Shown: piece after piece, positions 34,859 to 43,093 of the stretch
How positions within the stretch are numbered: the stretch's first letter is position 1
How the letters are laid out: every line of letters starts with the position of its first letter
Source: Microvirga terrestris
GTDB taxonomy: Bacteria; Pseudomonadota; Alphaproteobacteria; Rhizobiales; Beijerinckiaceae
NCBI RefSeq assembly: GCF_015694425.1
Contig: NZ_JADQDN010000001.1
Location: forward strand, 248,001-312,000
Reading direction: 5' to 3'
Length of the DNA: 64,000 nucleotides
Program-made: the position numbers and the translations under genes
The notes under the pieces: model-generated
Told to the model about the DNA's origin: nothing
The model's database searches: none
The model's input: the letters and a program-made list of their open reading frames with translations, nothing else

Positions 34859-36739
34859 ATGACGACCTTCGACGCTCACCATCGTATCCGCCCATCGCGA
34901 TCCGCTCTGCTTGCAGCAACGGCTGCTCTGGCCCTGCTGGCAGGAGGTACGGCCTATGCATGTCCTCTCGGTGGACATGATAGTCCCCGGGTCCGTATGC
35001 TGCATGCCCTGCAGAATCCGAGCCATCACGGCTCCGGGCAGCATATGTCGGTGGCGCAGTTGCAGCCACAAACCAGTAACGTTCAGCCGAAGCGTACGGA
35101 ACTCGGCGCCTATGGCCGCGACCTGCCGCGCGGTGCAGCAGCTCCCACATCTGACGCCAAGCCCCCGTTGCGCGACAATCTCGGCACTCTCTCCTGGGTG
35201 GTAATCAAAGACTCGAACGGGGAGGCTCAGGCCTATTTCAATCAGGGCTACAGGCTGGGCTGGGGCTTCAATCACGCGGAAGCGGCGCGTGCCTTCCGGG
35301 CGGCGCAGGAACTCGACCCGAATTGCGCCATGTGCCTGTGGGGCGAGGCCTGGGTGCTCGGCCCGCATATCAACTACCCGATGGATGCGGACGCCAATGC
35401 GCGCGCGCTCACAGTGCTCGAGAAAGCACGCACTGTTGCTTCAGGTAACGGCGATATGCAGGTCGCGTTGGTGGAGGCGCTCTCAAAACGGCATTCGCCT
35501 GATCCCAATGCTGATCGCAAGGCTCTGGATCAAGCTTACGCTGATGCCATGGAGGCGGTGCAGGCGCGATTCCCCAACGATCCGCATGTGGCGGTTCTCA
35601 CGGCCGATGCTCTCATGAATCTCACGCCGTGGGATTACTGGGCCGATGGCGGCAAGACGCCGAAAGGCAAGACCGAGAAGATCGTCACCTTGCTGGAAGG
35701 CGTGCTCGGAACGGCGCCATCCAGCCCAATCGAAGCCAATCCCAGCCACCCCGGCGCCGTCCACCTCTATATTCATACCGTCGAGGCATCTGACCATCCG
35801 GAGCGGGCCGCTCCTCATGCGGCCCGCCTGGAGAGCTTGATGCCCGGCGCAGGTCATCTGGTGCATATGCCGAGCCACATCTGGTACCGGCTCGGTCGCT
35901 GGCGGGAGAGCCTCGATGCCAATGTGCGTGCGGCGGCAGCCGATGAGACGCTCGTCAAAGAGGGCGGCGCGAGCCTTCTCTATTCCGAAGCCTATTATGC
36001 ACATAACGTTCACTTCCTGATGGTCTCGGCGCTGACCGGCGGCGATGGCGGCACTGCCGTAGACGCGGCAACAAAGCTGTCAGGTATCGTGTCCGAGCGT
36101 GCGCAGCGTGAGGTGCCTTGGACACAGCCGATCACGGCCGCGCCCTACAACGTTCATGCGGTCTTCTCGAAGCCGGAGGACGTGCTCGCCCTGCCTGAGC
36201 CGAAGGGTGATTTTCCATATGTGAAAGCCGCATGGCATTATGCACGCGGCGTTGCCCTGGCCCGTCTCGGGCGAGCTGATGAGGCCCGTTCGGAGGCTGG
36301 CGCCATAGACGCGTTGGCGAAGCGCCCTGAGATCAAGGCTCTGCCCGATGCTGGTGTACCCGGGCCGGATGTGCTCTCGATCGCGGTGCACGAGATTAAG
36401 GCCAGAATTGCGCAGCATGCCGGCGATCAGGCCCAGGCTGCCGCGCTGTTTGCGGAGGCTGCGACGATCCAGGACAGGCTGCCCTACATGGAGCCGCCCT
36501 ACTGGTACTACCCGGTGCATCAATCCCTGGGAGCTGCCTTGATGGCACAGGGTAAATCCGCTGAGGCAGCGATGGCATTCCGCGAGGCGCTGCATCGCTC
36601 GCCAAACAATGGTTGGGCCGCGGCAGGGCTGCTCCGTGCAGCCGAGGCGCAGGGCGATCAGGCAACGGTCGAGGAAGCAAAGTCCCTCATGCAGAAGAAC
36701 TGGTTCGGAACGGGCATGCCGGCTCCCGAACAGCTCTGA
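34859..36739 (+). CDS. Exported tetratricopeptide-repeat protein
   Basis: This is a 626-residue protein. ATG 34859 follows GGGAGG at 8 bp. The N-terminus is a signal sequence (LLAATAALALLAGGTAYA) with Cys close behind, so it is periplasmic or possibly a lipoprotein. A CAMCLWG motif after AAQELDPN marks the first TPR-like unit. HLYIHTVEASDHP and HMPSHIWYRLGRW are conserved His-rich signatures seen in a family of large bacterial TPR proteins of unknown role. More TPR units fill the C-terminal half (AGDQAQAAALFAEAATIQ, KSAEAAMAFREALHRSP). The CxxC and clustered His residues could bind a metal or cofactor; this is inference. Confidence 0.85.
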   Translation: MTTFDAHHRIRPSRSALLAATAALALLAGGTAYACPLGGHDSPRVRMLHALQNPSHHGSGQHMSVAQLQPQTSNVQPKRTELGAYGRDLPRGAAAPTSDAKPPLRDNLGTLSWVVIKDSNGEAQAYFNQGYRLGWGFNHAEAARAFRAAQELDPNCAMCLWGEAWVLGPHINYPMDADANARALTVLEKARTVASGNGDMQVALVEALSKRHSPDPNADRKALDQAYADAMEAVQARFPNDPHVAVLTADALMNLTPWDYWADGGKTPKGKTEKIVTLLEGVLGTAPSSPIEANPSHPGAVHLYIHTVEASDHPERAAPHAARLESLMPGAGHLVHMPSHIWYRLGRWRESLDANVRAAAADETLVKEGGASLLYSEAYYAHNVHFLMVSALTGGDGGTAVDAATKLSGIVSERAQREVPWTQPITAAPYNVHAVFSKPEDVLALPEPKGDFPYVKAAWHYARGVALARLGRADEARSEAGAIDALAKRPEIKALPDAGVPGPDVLSIAVHEIKARIAQHAGDQAQAAALFAEAATIQDRLPYMEPPYWYYPVHQSLGAALMAQGKSAEAAMAFREALHRSPNNGWAAAGLLRAAEAQGDQATVEEAKSLMQKNWFGTGMPAPEQL

Positions 36740-36758
36740 ATCAGAAGCTTGATGGTGA

Positions 36759-38657
36759 TCAGGATGGGCTCCGGTGGCGTTCACCGGAGCCCGAATGCAT
36801 GTGGGTGTGACTTCTTCGCCAGAGCCAAATCGGAATGGAACCGGACCGGCCGCGGATCGCAGTCGGAAATGTTCCTTCCAGAAGACCGGATTCGAAAATT
36901 GAACAACCATCGCCTGCTGCGCGGTGGAGATCGTCGCTCAGGGCCACATCGGCATCGTGCGAGGCGGCGACCTCCATCAACCGGCTCGCCACATTGACCG
37001 TATCGCCGACGGCCGTGATGTGCTGATGACTGTCGCCACCGAGCCGCGAGGCGATGATTTCCCCGAAATGAGCCCCGATCTTGAACCCGATCTGGGATGC
37101 AATCGTATCAGGCAAGTCCGCCATCCAGACTTCCGTCCGCAGACACAGTCCGACGCAGGCCTCCACGGCATGGCAGGCATCCTCGGGCGAGGAATCCGGC
37201 AGCCCGAACAGGATCATGGCACCATCGCCCATGAAACTGGCGACGATTCCCTGATGGCGCACCGCCTCCTGATCCACGAGAGCGTGAAAGCCGCGCAGCA
37301 TTTCGCGGGTTTCGTCGAGAGGCAGAAGTTCGCTCAGGCCAGTGAAGCCCGATAGATCGATGAAGATCACAGCTACCTTCTGGCGCACCGGCTTCATGAG
37401 GAAAGCAGGATCCTCGGCGAGGCGCCTGGTAAGGCTCGGAGGCTGGAAGCGGCGCAAAGTCCTGCTCTGCACGCTGAGCCTGTCTGCGCGACGCCTGTCA
37501 AGCCAGAGTTCCGCCGCTCCGAAGACTATGGCCGGAGGCAAAGCTGCCAGCAGCGGAAGGGTGGCGCTGAGCCAGATGCCTCGCGTGAACGCCGCGAAGG
37601 TCAGCCCGATCCATGCGGCCGTGACAAGGGCGATGACCGCAAATCCCCATATGCCGCGATGCCAGGCGAGGAGCAGAACGAACAGGATCGGCAGCAGGAT
37701 GGCCACGCAGCCATCGGCGAAGCGCACACGCCTATCACGCACCAATCCGTCGCCATCCATGAGATGCGCCATGGCGGTCGCCAAGACCTCGACGCCCGGC
37801 AATACCGGATCGAAGGGTGTCGGAAAGGCATCGCCGCCTCCCGTCACCGTCGCGCCAATTACGACGATCCTGCCCCGAAACGCATCTTCATCGGCCTGTC
37901 CGTCCAAGACCTCGCTGGCGCTGATGGTGCGAACGGTGCCGGACGGGCCATAGAAACGGAGAGGAAGTGCATATCCCCTCTCAGTGCTTGTTGCGACGTC
38001 GCCGATGGCGACTTCGTCTGCCCGGAGAACCGGATCTTGTCCCATGGCAACAGAGACGGTGCGAAGCGGGAATGAGGGAATGATCTGGGAATTTGAGCGA
38101 ACCAGAAGCGGAATGTGTCGCGGCACCCCAGACGGATCCGTGGCGATGTTCACGACACCCACCGCCGAGGCACTGGCCAGAGTTTCAATCGGCAGGAGAA
38201 GTCTCTGGACCATGGGGAGGTCGTTGAGAGCAGCTGCGTCGGCATCGTACGGCACGTTTCGATCAAATAGGCCTGCTGCCGCCAAGACGCCCCGCGTCTC
38301 GCCCAGAGCCTTGGCGAGCGCAAGGTCCCCCTCCGCCGGGCCCGGATCGACGAACAGGATGTCGAGCGCGACGGCCTTCGGCTGCATGCGTCCCACCTTT
38401 GAGACGAGCTGTGCCATCGTGGTGCGGGGCAGGGGATAGGCGCCGACCTGCTGCACGGTCTGGTCATCGATAGCCAGGATCGTGATGCCGTCCGGTGCCG
38501 GGCGTGGACCTTGGATCAGAAACCGCAGATCGACCAGGGGAGCTTCCAGCCGATCAAGAAGGGCGGACTTGCCCTGCCAGTGTAAGATGGCCAGCCCTGC
38601 ACCCCAGACACCCGCAAGGGCAGCGGCGATCAACGGAATGGCGTATCGCCTACCCAT
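36759..38657 (-). CDS. Adenylate/guanylate cyclase with CHASE2 sensor domain
   Basis: This is a 632-residue membrane protein. One N-terminal membrane helix is followed by an extracytoplasmic CHASE2 domain (about 30-325; FLIQGPRPAPDGITILAIDD, ALDILFVDP). Three membrane helices (about 330-400) lead to a class III cyclase domain (about 435-610; VIFIDLSGFTGLSE, FMGDGAMILFG, AVGDTVNVASRL). The metal-binding Asp in FIDLSGF and Asp in GDG are present. It follows a FecR-like gene by 6 bp, a recurrent pairing. The product is cAMP or possibly cGMP. Confidence 0.93.
   Translation of the reverse strand: MGRRYAIPLIAAALAGVWGAGLAILHWQGKSALLDRLEAPLVDLRFLIQGPRPAPDGITILAIDDQTVQQVGAYPLPRTTMAQLVSKVGRMQPKAVALDILFVDPGPAEGDLALAKALGETRGVLAAAGLFDRNVPYDADAAALNDLPMVQRLLLPIETLASASAVGVVNIATDPSGVPRHIPLLVRSNSQIIPSFPLRTVSVAMGQDPVLRADEVAIGDVATSTERGYALPLRFYGPSGTVRTISASEVLDGQADEDAFRGRIVVIGATVTGGGDAFPTPFDPVLPGVEVLATAMAHLMDGDGLVRDRRVRFADGCVAILLPILFVLLLAWHRGIWGFAVIALVTAAWIGLTFAAFTRGIWLSATLPLLAALPPAIVFGAAELWLDRRRADRLSVQSRTLRRFQPPSLTRRLAEDPAFLMKPVRQKVAVIFIDLSGFTGLSELLPLDETREMLRGFHALVDQEAVRHQGIVASFMGDGAMILFGLPDSSPEDACHAVEACVGLCLRTEVWMADLPDTIASQIGFKIGAHFGEIIASRLGGDSHQHITAVGDTVNVASRLMEVAASHDADVALSDDLHRAAGDGCSIFESGLLEGTFPTAIRGRSGSIPIWLWRRSHTHMHSGSGERHRSPS
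36766..36792. terminator. Hairpin between convergent TPR and cyclase genes
   Basis: GGGCTCCGGTG and CACCGGAGCCC form an 11-bp stem with a 5-nt loop. No T-run follows on either strand. It overlaps the last codons of the cyclase gene, and may be a factor-independent or attenuating hairpin. Confidence 0.45.
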
Positions 38658-38663
38658 GAAGGC

Positions 38664-39221
38664 TCAGCGCCCGAGGCGGGCGAGGAGTGCTGCTGCCCGG
38701 GCGGCTGGCCAGCGCCGCACGACGAGAGACGATGTGCCGGCCTCCACATCGACACCCTCTCCAGGCCCGAGGCTGACACCCCGGGTATTGCCTGAGACCC
38801 GCCGCACCGCGACCCGTCCCGTCACGACGAACACGGACGTCCGGGTGCCGCTCACGTCGACCGCCCATTGCGTGCCGCGCACTGCGGCAATGGCCTGTGG
38901 CGTCATGATCTGGAAGCCCCGCCCTACTGACCGCGCGGGCGCATCGACGAAGATGGCGCGGCCCTGCAGATTCACAGCATCTGGCTGGGCGTCCCGGTTG
39001 CGATCCACGATTTCGTAGGCCGCTCCCGCTTCAGCCTCAATAGTGAGGCCATCATGGCAGCGCAGGATCTGGCGCTGCGGGCCCGATGCCGCTTGGAGCA
39101 CGCAGCCGACACCTTGAGCCAGTGCAGTCTCACTCAAGGGAAAATGCATCAGAGTGCATAGAAGGACGAGCCGTGCCGCAGCAGGAGAAACTGCCCAATG
39201 ACTTGTCCTTCTCCATGTCAT
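38664..39221 (-). CDS. FecR-domain periplasmic protein
   Basis: This is a 185-residue protein with an N-terminal signal sequence (residues 1-36, ending ETALAQ). A FecR-like domain contains FQIMTPQAIAAVRGTQWAVD and TSVFVVTGRVAVRR, the typical core. FecR domains elsewhere transmit envelope signals to sigma factors. Here the partner is a CHASE2 cyclase, encoded 6 bp downstream, so it may present a signal to that sensor. GGAGG precedes the ATG at 39221. Confidence 0.9.
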   Translation of the reverse strand: MTWRRTSHWAVSPAAARLVLLCTLMHFPLSETALAQGVGCVLQAASGPQRQILRCHDGLTIEAEAGAAYEIVDRNRDAQPDAVNLQGRAIFVDAPARSVGRGFQIMTPQAIAAVRGTQWAVDVSGTRTSVFVVTGRVAVRRVSGNTRGVSLGPGEGVDVEAGTSSLVVRRWPAARAAALLARLGR

Positions 39222-39350
39222 GATGTTCCTCCGCTGCCAAAGGCCCCGCTGTTGTCACGGACGGCTCAAAGATGCCAATGGTTACAATATGGAGGATAGG
39301 AGAGTGCCAGCGATGTGCCAGATGTCACCCTTCGGGGGGCGTGGCAAACC

Positions 39351-40139
39351 TCAATGTTTTAGGGCAACCATAAACAGGCGTGGAAAGCGCAGAAGAACCT
39401 TGCCGTCCTGCTGAACTGGATAGGCCTTCTCGATCTGTGCGTGATACTGATCCACAAACCCGGATTGCTCCTCCGGTGAGAGAGGATCGAGATAGGGTCT
39501 CAAACCCGTGCCCTTGAGCCACTCGACGATCGCTTCCGCATCCGCCAGGGGATGTACATAGGTCGTCTGCCAGAGATCGGCTGAGCATCCCGCCTCAAGC
39601 AGCCAGGAATAATAATCCTCAAACGATCCGATTTTCTCACGGGATACGGACGCAGCTTTGAGCTTTTCCGCCCAAGGCCCCTCCTGCGCAACCTTCCGCA
39701 TGAGTCGGTGCGAGGGTTCCTGCAGGTTGTAGGGCATCTGAACCGCAAGGCAGCCTCCTGATTCCAGAGAAGAGGCGAGACGTGCCAGCAGGCGCTTATG
39801 GTCCGGCAGCCATTGGAGGACGGCGTTGGCGAAGATCAGGTCGTAGCGCTGGTCTGGTTTCCAGGTTGCAATATCCGCTTCCTGGAACTTGACCTCTGGC
39901 AAACGCACCCGCGCCTTGGCGAGCATGTCGGGCGAGTTATCGAGGCCGATCACGCGCGCTTCGGGATAGCGATTGGTGATCAGTTCCGTACTGTTCCCAG
40001 GGCCGCAGCCTATGTCGACGGCACTGCGGATTCCCGCCGGAGGGACACGTCTGATCAGATCTATCGCGGGTCGCGTCCGCTCATCCTCGAATTTCAGGTA
40101 TTGTCCAGCGTTCCAGTCTGCCAAGGGAGGCCTCATCAT
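39351..40139 (-). CDS. tam: Trans-aconitate 2-methyltransferase
   Basis: This is a 262-residue SAM-dependent methyltransferase. The Tam N-terminus ([21 protein letters not shown]) and SAM-binding motif I ([14 protein letters not shown]) are clear, as is motif II-like [15 protein letters not shown]. Tam methylates trans-aconitate, a toxic isomer that forms from cis-aconitate and inhibits aconitase. Length and sequence pattern match the family closely. Two adjacent ATG codons serve as possible starts. It has no operon partner. Confidence 0.92.
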   Translation of the reverse strand: MMRPPLADWNAGQYLKFEDERTRPAIDLIRRVPPAGIRSAVDIGCGPGNSTELITNRYPEARVIGLDNSPDMLAKARVRLPEVKFQEADIATWKPDQRYDLIFANAVLQWLPDHKRLLARLASSLESGGCLAVQMPYNLQEPSHRLMRKVAQEGPWAEKLKAASVSREKIGSFEDYYSWLLEAGCSADLWQTTYVHPLADAEAIVEWLKGTGLRPYLDPLSPEEQSGFVDQYHAQIEKAYPVQQDGKVLLRFPRLFMVALKH

Positions 40140-40425
40140 CCTTAGGGTTCAGGGTCAGCACATCCTGCAGAAGCGCCAGTGGCTCCCTCGGCGCAGCCAA
40201 GCATGGCGTTGATCTCAGACGCAAGTCCCAACAGGCGATGCTGCACTGCGCAAACCTATCAGGGGAAATCAAGCCACCATTCTCGACACGGGAGAATCCA
40301 TTCAAGGGCGACATCTTTCTCGTTCGAGCGTATAGTCATTGCATAGGTTACGGCTAAGCGTGACCGCTGCATTGTCGCGCATGGCCGTGTCTCAACTGCC
40401 AAGGTTCAGCCCTGGAGGAGCGCTT

Positions 40426-41250
40426 ATGGCCCATTTTCACATTGTCGCCGGTGCAACCGAAACCCCAGCCCACCCGATTGTCAGGAAGATCACACCCGCC
40501 GATCTGAAGGAGGCATTGGCGAGGGGGTTCGATGATTTTTGGGCGATGCCATCTCACCTCGTGTTTCTCGGGCTGATCTATCCCATTCTGGGCGTATGTC
40601 TCGCCGCGCTGACATTCAGCAACAATGCGCTGCCGCTGCTCTACCCGCTGGCTTCGGGCTTTGCCCTGGTGGGGCCGTTCGCGGCCATCGGGCTCTATGA
40701 GATCAGCAGACGGCGGGAGCTTGGTCTCACCACCTCCTGGCAGGATGCCTTCGATGTCCTCAAATCGCCTTCCATCCCTTCAATCATGGCTCTCGGGGCG
40801 GTGCTGCTCGTCATCTTCCTCGTATGGCTGACATCGGCGCGCCTGCTATACCAGTCCATCTTCGGCTATGAGGTGCCTATGTCGTATTCGCAATTCGTCA
40901 ATCAGGTGCTCTCAACCTCCGAGGGCATGAGGCTGATCGCCATCGGCAACATTCTCGGCTTCTGCTTCGCCGTCGCTGTTCTGAGCATCAGCGTGATCTC
41001 GTTTCCGCTGCTTCTCGACCGGGATGTAGGGGTGGCTGTGGCCGTCTACACGTCGATAAAGGCAGTCGTCATGAACCCGCTGACGATGGCCTTATGGGGC
41101 TTAATCGTGGCAGCAGGGCTCCTCGTCGGATCGATCCCGCTCTTCGTGGGTCTTGCCATCGTCATGCCGGTGCTCGGGCACGCGACCTGGCACCTATATC
41201 GCCGGGTGGTGGAGCCTCCGCAGCCTGATGAGGCTCATCCGGTCATGTGA
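40426..41250 (+). CDS. DUF2189 family integral membrane protein
   Basis: This is a 274-residue membrane protein with about six hydrophobic segments. The pattern DLKEALARGFDDFWAMPSH, VGPFAAIGLYEISRRRE and WQDAF matches DUF2189. ATG 40426 follows GGAGGA at good spacing; the frame reaching 40339 is not supported. It converges on the cox operon, a frequent neighbour of this family in Hyphomicrobiales to my knowledge, but its role is unknown. Confidence 0.88.
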   Translation: MAHFHIVAGATETPAHPIVRKITPADLKEALARGFDDFWAMPSHLVFLGLIYPILGVCLAALTFSNNALPLLYPLASGFALVGPFAAIGLYEISRRRELGLTTSWQDAFDVLKSPSIPSIMALGAVLLVIFLVWLTSARLLYQSIFGYEVPMSYSQFVNQVLSTSEGMRLIAIGNILGFCFAVAVLSISVISFPLLLDRDVGVAVAVYTSIKAVVMNPLTMALWGLIVAAGLLVGSIPLFVGLAIVMPVLGHATWHLYRRVVEPPQPDEAHPVM

Positions 41251-41271
41251 CTTGAATACTGTAGAAGGCAC

Positions 41272-41302
41272 AAAGGCGGTCCGGTCAAAAGGCCGCCTTT
41301 TC
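41272..41302. terminator. Bidirectional terminator between DUF2189 and cox genes
   Basis: AAAGGCGG and CCGCCTTTT form a stem that ends in a T-run on the plus strand. On the minus strand CTTT-rich sequence follows as well. It lies 22 bp beyond the DUF2189 stop and 6 bp beyond the cox operon's last stop. Confidence 0.85.
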
Positions 41303-41307
41303 GCTGA

Positions 41308-41655
41308 TCAGGTGCCCGGCCCGAAGAAAGAAAGGCGGGAGAGGAGTGTGTGATCCGATTCCAGCACCATGATCGCCACGAAAACCAGCACGGCACTGAT
41401 CGGCACCAGGATGGCATAGACCAGCGAGAGGCGCTCCCAGGCCATATGCATGAAGACGGCGATGATGAGGCCGGCCTTCAGCATCATGAACAAGAGGATG
41501 AGCGAATATCTCAGGAGCCCCTGAATCTGGAAGTAATCGACAGAGTAGGAGCAGGCGCTCAGGATGAACAACCAGATCCAGACTACGAGATAGAGCCTGA
41601 TCGGATGCTGCTGTCCCTGCATGTGGGCAGATGCCTGTGCCATGAGCGTGCTCAC
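41308..41655 (-). CDS. Cytochrome c oxidase subunit IV-type protein
   Basis: This is a 115-residue membrane protein with three hydrophobic segments (VVWIWLFILSACSYSVDYF; ILLFMMLKAGLIIAVFMHMA; AILVPISAVLVFVAIMVL). The KAGLIIAVFMHM stretch is typical of bacterial oxidase subunit IV, which stabilises the complex. GTG 41655 overlaps the stop of the preceding subunit III gene (GTGA), while ATG at 41643 is an alternative. It is the last gene of the leftward cox operon. Confidence 0.88.
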   Translation of the reverse strand: MSTLMAQASAHMQGQQHPIRLYLVVWIWLFILSACSYSVDYFQIQGLLRYSLILLFMMLKAGLIIAVFMHMAWERLSLVYAILVPISAVLVFVAIMVLESDHTLLSRLSFFGPGT

Positions 41656-42374
41656 CAGAGATAGAAGAAAGCGAAGATGAAGACCCAGACCAGATCGACG
41701 AAGTGCCAGTAGAGACCCATGATCTCGACAGCCTCGTAATTCCCCCTGCGGCTGGTGAAGAAACCCTTTCTCTCTTGGTCATAGTCGCCCCGCCAGACCT
41801 TTCGGGCGACGATCAGGAGAAAAATCACGCCGATGCTCACATGGGTGCCGTGGAAGCCAGTGATCATGAAGAAGCTCGAGCCGAACTGCGCCGCTCCCCA
41901 TGGGTTGGACCAGGGGCGCACGCCTTCATGGATCAACTTGGTCCACTCGAAAGCCTGCATGCCGACGAAGGTGGCTCCGAGCAGGGCCGTCACCAGCATC
42001 AGAACCGCGGTCTTCCGGCGGTCGCGGCGGTAGGCGAAGTTCACCGCCATGGCCATGGTGCCGCTGCTGCTGATCAGCACGAAGGTCATGATCGCGATCA
42101 GGATGAGGGGGAGGCTGGTGGCTCCGATGGTCAAGGCAAAGACTTCACTCGGATTGGGCCATGCCACCGTCGTGGACATGCGAGCCGTCATGTAGGAAAT
42201 CAGGAAGCAGCTGAACACGAAGGTGTCACTGAGGAGGAAGATCCACATCATGGCCTTTCCCCAGGAGACGTTCCTGAAGGCTTGCCGGTCTGAGGAGAAG
42301 TCGGCTGCGATGCTGCGCAGACCTGCAGCCTCGGAGTATCTATGTGTTGTGTCCGTCACAGCCTGTTCCGTCAT
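41652..42374 (-). CDS. coxP: Cytochrome c oxidase subunit III, second paralogue (CoxP-like)
   Basis: This is a 240-residue membrane protein with the features of heme-copper oxidase subunit III (GKAMMWIFLLSDTFVFS, GMQAFEW, FFMITGFHGTHVSIG, VEIMGLYWHFVDLVWVFIF). The conserved Glu before the His-Gly-Thr-His segment is replaced by neighbouring residues as in other alternative oxidases. ATG 42374 follows GGAG. It is the second of two subunit III-type genes, matching the coxO-coxP arrangement described in Bradyrhizobium japonicum. Confidence 0.88.
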   Translation of the reverse strand: MTEQAVTDTTHRYSEAAGLRSIAADFSSDRQAFRNVSWGKAMMWIFLLSDTFVFSCFLISYMTARMSTTVAWPNPSEVFALTIGATSLPLILIAIMTFVLISSSGTMAMAVNFAYRRDRRKTAVLMLVTALLGATFVGMQAFEWTKLIHEGVRPWSNPWGAAQFGSSFFMITGFHGTHVSIGVIFLLIVARKVWRGDYDQERKGFFTSRRGNYEAVEIMGLYWHFVDLVWVFIFAFFYLW

Positions 42375-42388
42375 GAGCAGGGCTCCAT

Positions 42389-43093
42389 TCAGGTCAGCAA
42401 CTGCCGACAGATGTCGATGAACCGGCCGGCCCAACCCAGCCAGATGCTCAGAAGAAGGAGCCAGAGAAGGAGCAGGAAGTGCCAGTATGTGGCGCAGAGC
42501 TCCACGGACAGGCGCAGTCGCTCAGGTACGGGCACGCGCCATGCCATCTCGGTGGTACGAGTCAACGCTACCAGCCCGCCCAGGAGATGAAGACCGTGCG
42601 CTCCGGTCAGGACATAGAAGAAGTCATTGGCCGGACTAGCGGCAAGGCGATAGCCCTCATCCGACAATTGCTGCCAGGCAACCAACTGCCCCGACAGGAA
42701 GGCCAAAGCCGAGATGCCGGCTGCAATCAGGCTCGCCTTGAGCTCTACCCTCTCGCCATGCCCCACAGCGACCTTAGCGCCCTGAAGTGCGATGCTGCTC
42801 AGCACAAGCATGATGGTGTTGAGCCAGAGGATGGGCGGGAGTGGCAGTGCGCGCCAATCCGGAAGCTGCATGCGCATTGCATAGGCGCTGATGAACAGCG
42901 CGAAGAATGAGCCGACAACAGCGAGGAAGATACGGAGCCCGATTGTTGTCGGATCCGCCGGTTGAACAGGGAGATCCGACAGGACGACCGCTGCCTCCTG
43001 CTCCAGCCACGGCTTGGACGCGATGCCCTGCCGCGAAAGCCACAATGTCGCGATGATCGCCAGGATGCTCAGGAACAACAGGATGCTACCCAT
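42389..43093 (-). CDS. coxO: Cytochrome c oxidase subunit III, first paralogue (CoxO-like)
   Basis: This is a 234-residue protein with about seven hydrophobic segments. It has the subunit III signature in divergent form (IFLAVVGSFFALFISAYAMR, FFYVLTGAHGLHLLGG, ELCATYWHFLLLLWLLLL). ATG 43093 overlaps the end of the subunit I gene by 8 bp, so the longer frame to 43222 is rejected. Subunit III in the oxidases supports proton pumping and stability. Its pairing with a second copy marks this as the alternative oxidase type. Confidence 0.85.
   Translation of the reverse strand: MGSILLFLSILAIIATLWLSRQGIASKPWLEQEAAVVLSDLPVQPADPTTIGLRIFLAVVGSFFALFISAYAMRMQLPDWRALPLPPILWLNTIMLVLSSIALQGAKVAVGHGERVELKASLIAAGISALAFLSGQLVAWQQLSDEGYRLAASPANDFFYVLTGAHGLHLLGGLVALTRTTEMAWRVPVPERLRLSVELCATYWHFLLLLWLLLLSIWLGWAGRFIDICRQLLT

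Noticed and set aside
36766-36792. Perfect hairpin considered as a riboswitch or operator
   Set aside because: It lies at the 3' ends of two convergent genes, so a termination-related role is more likely.
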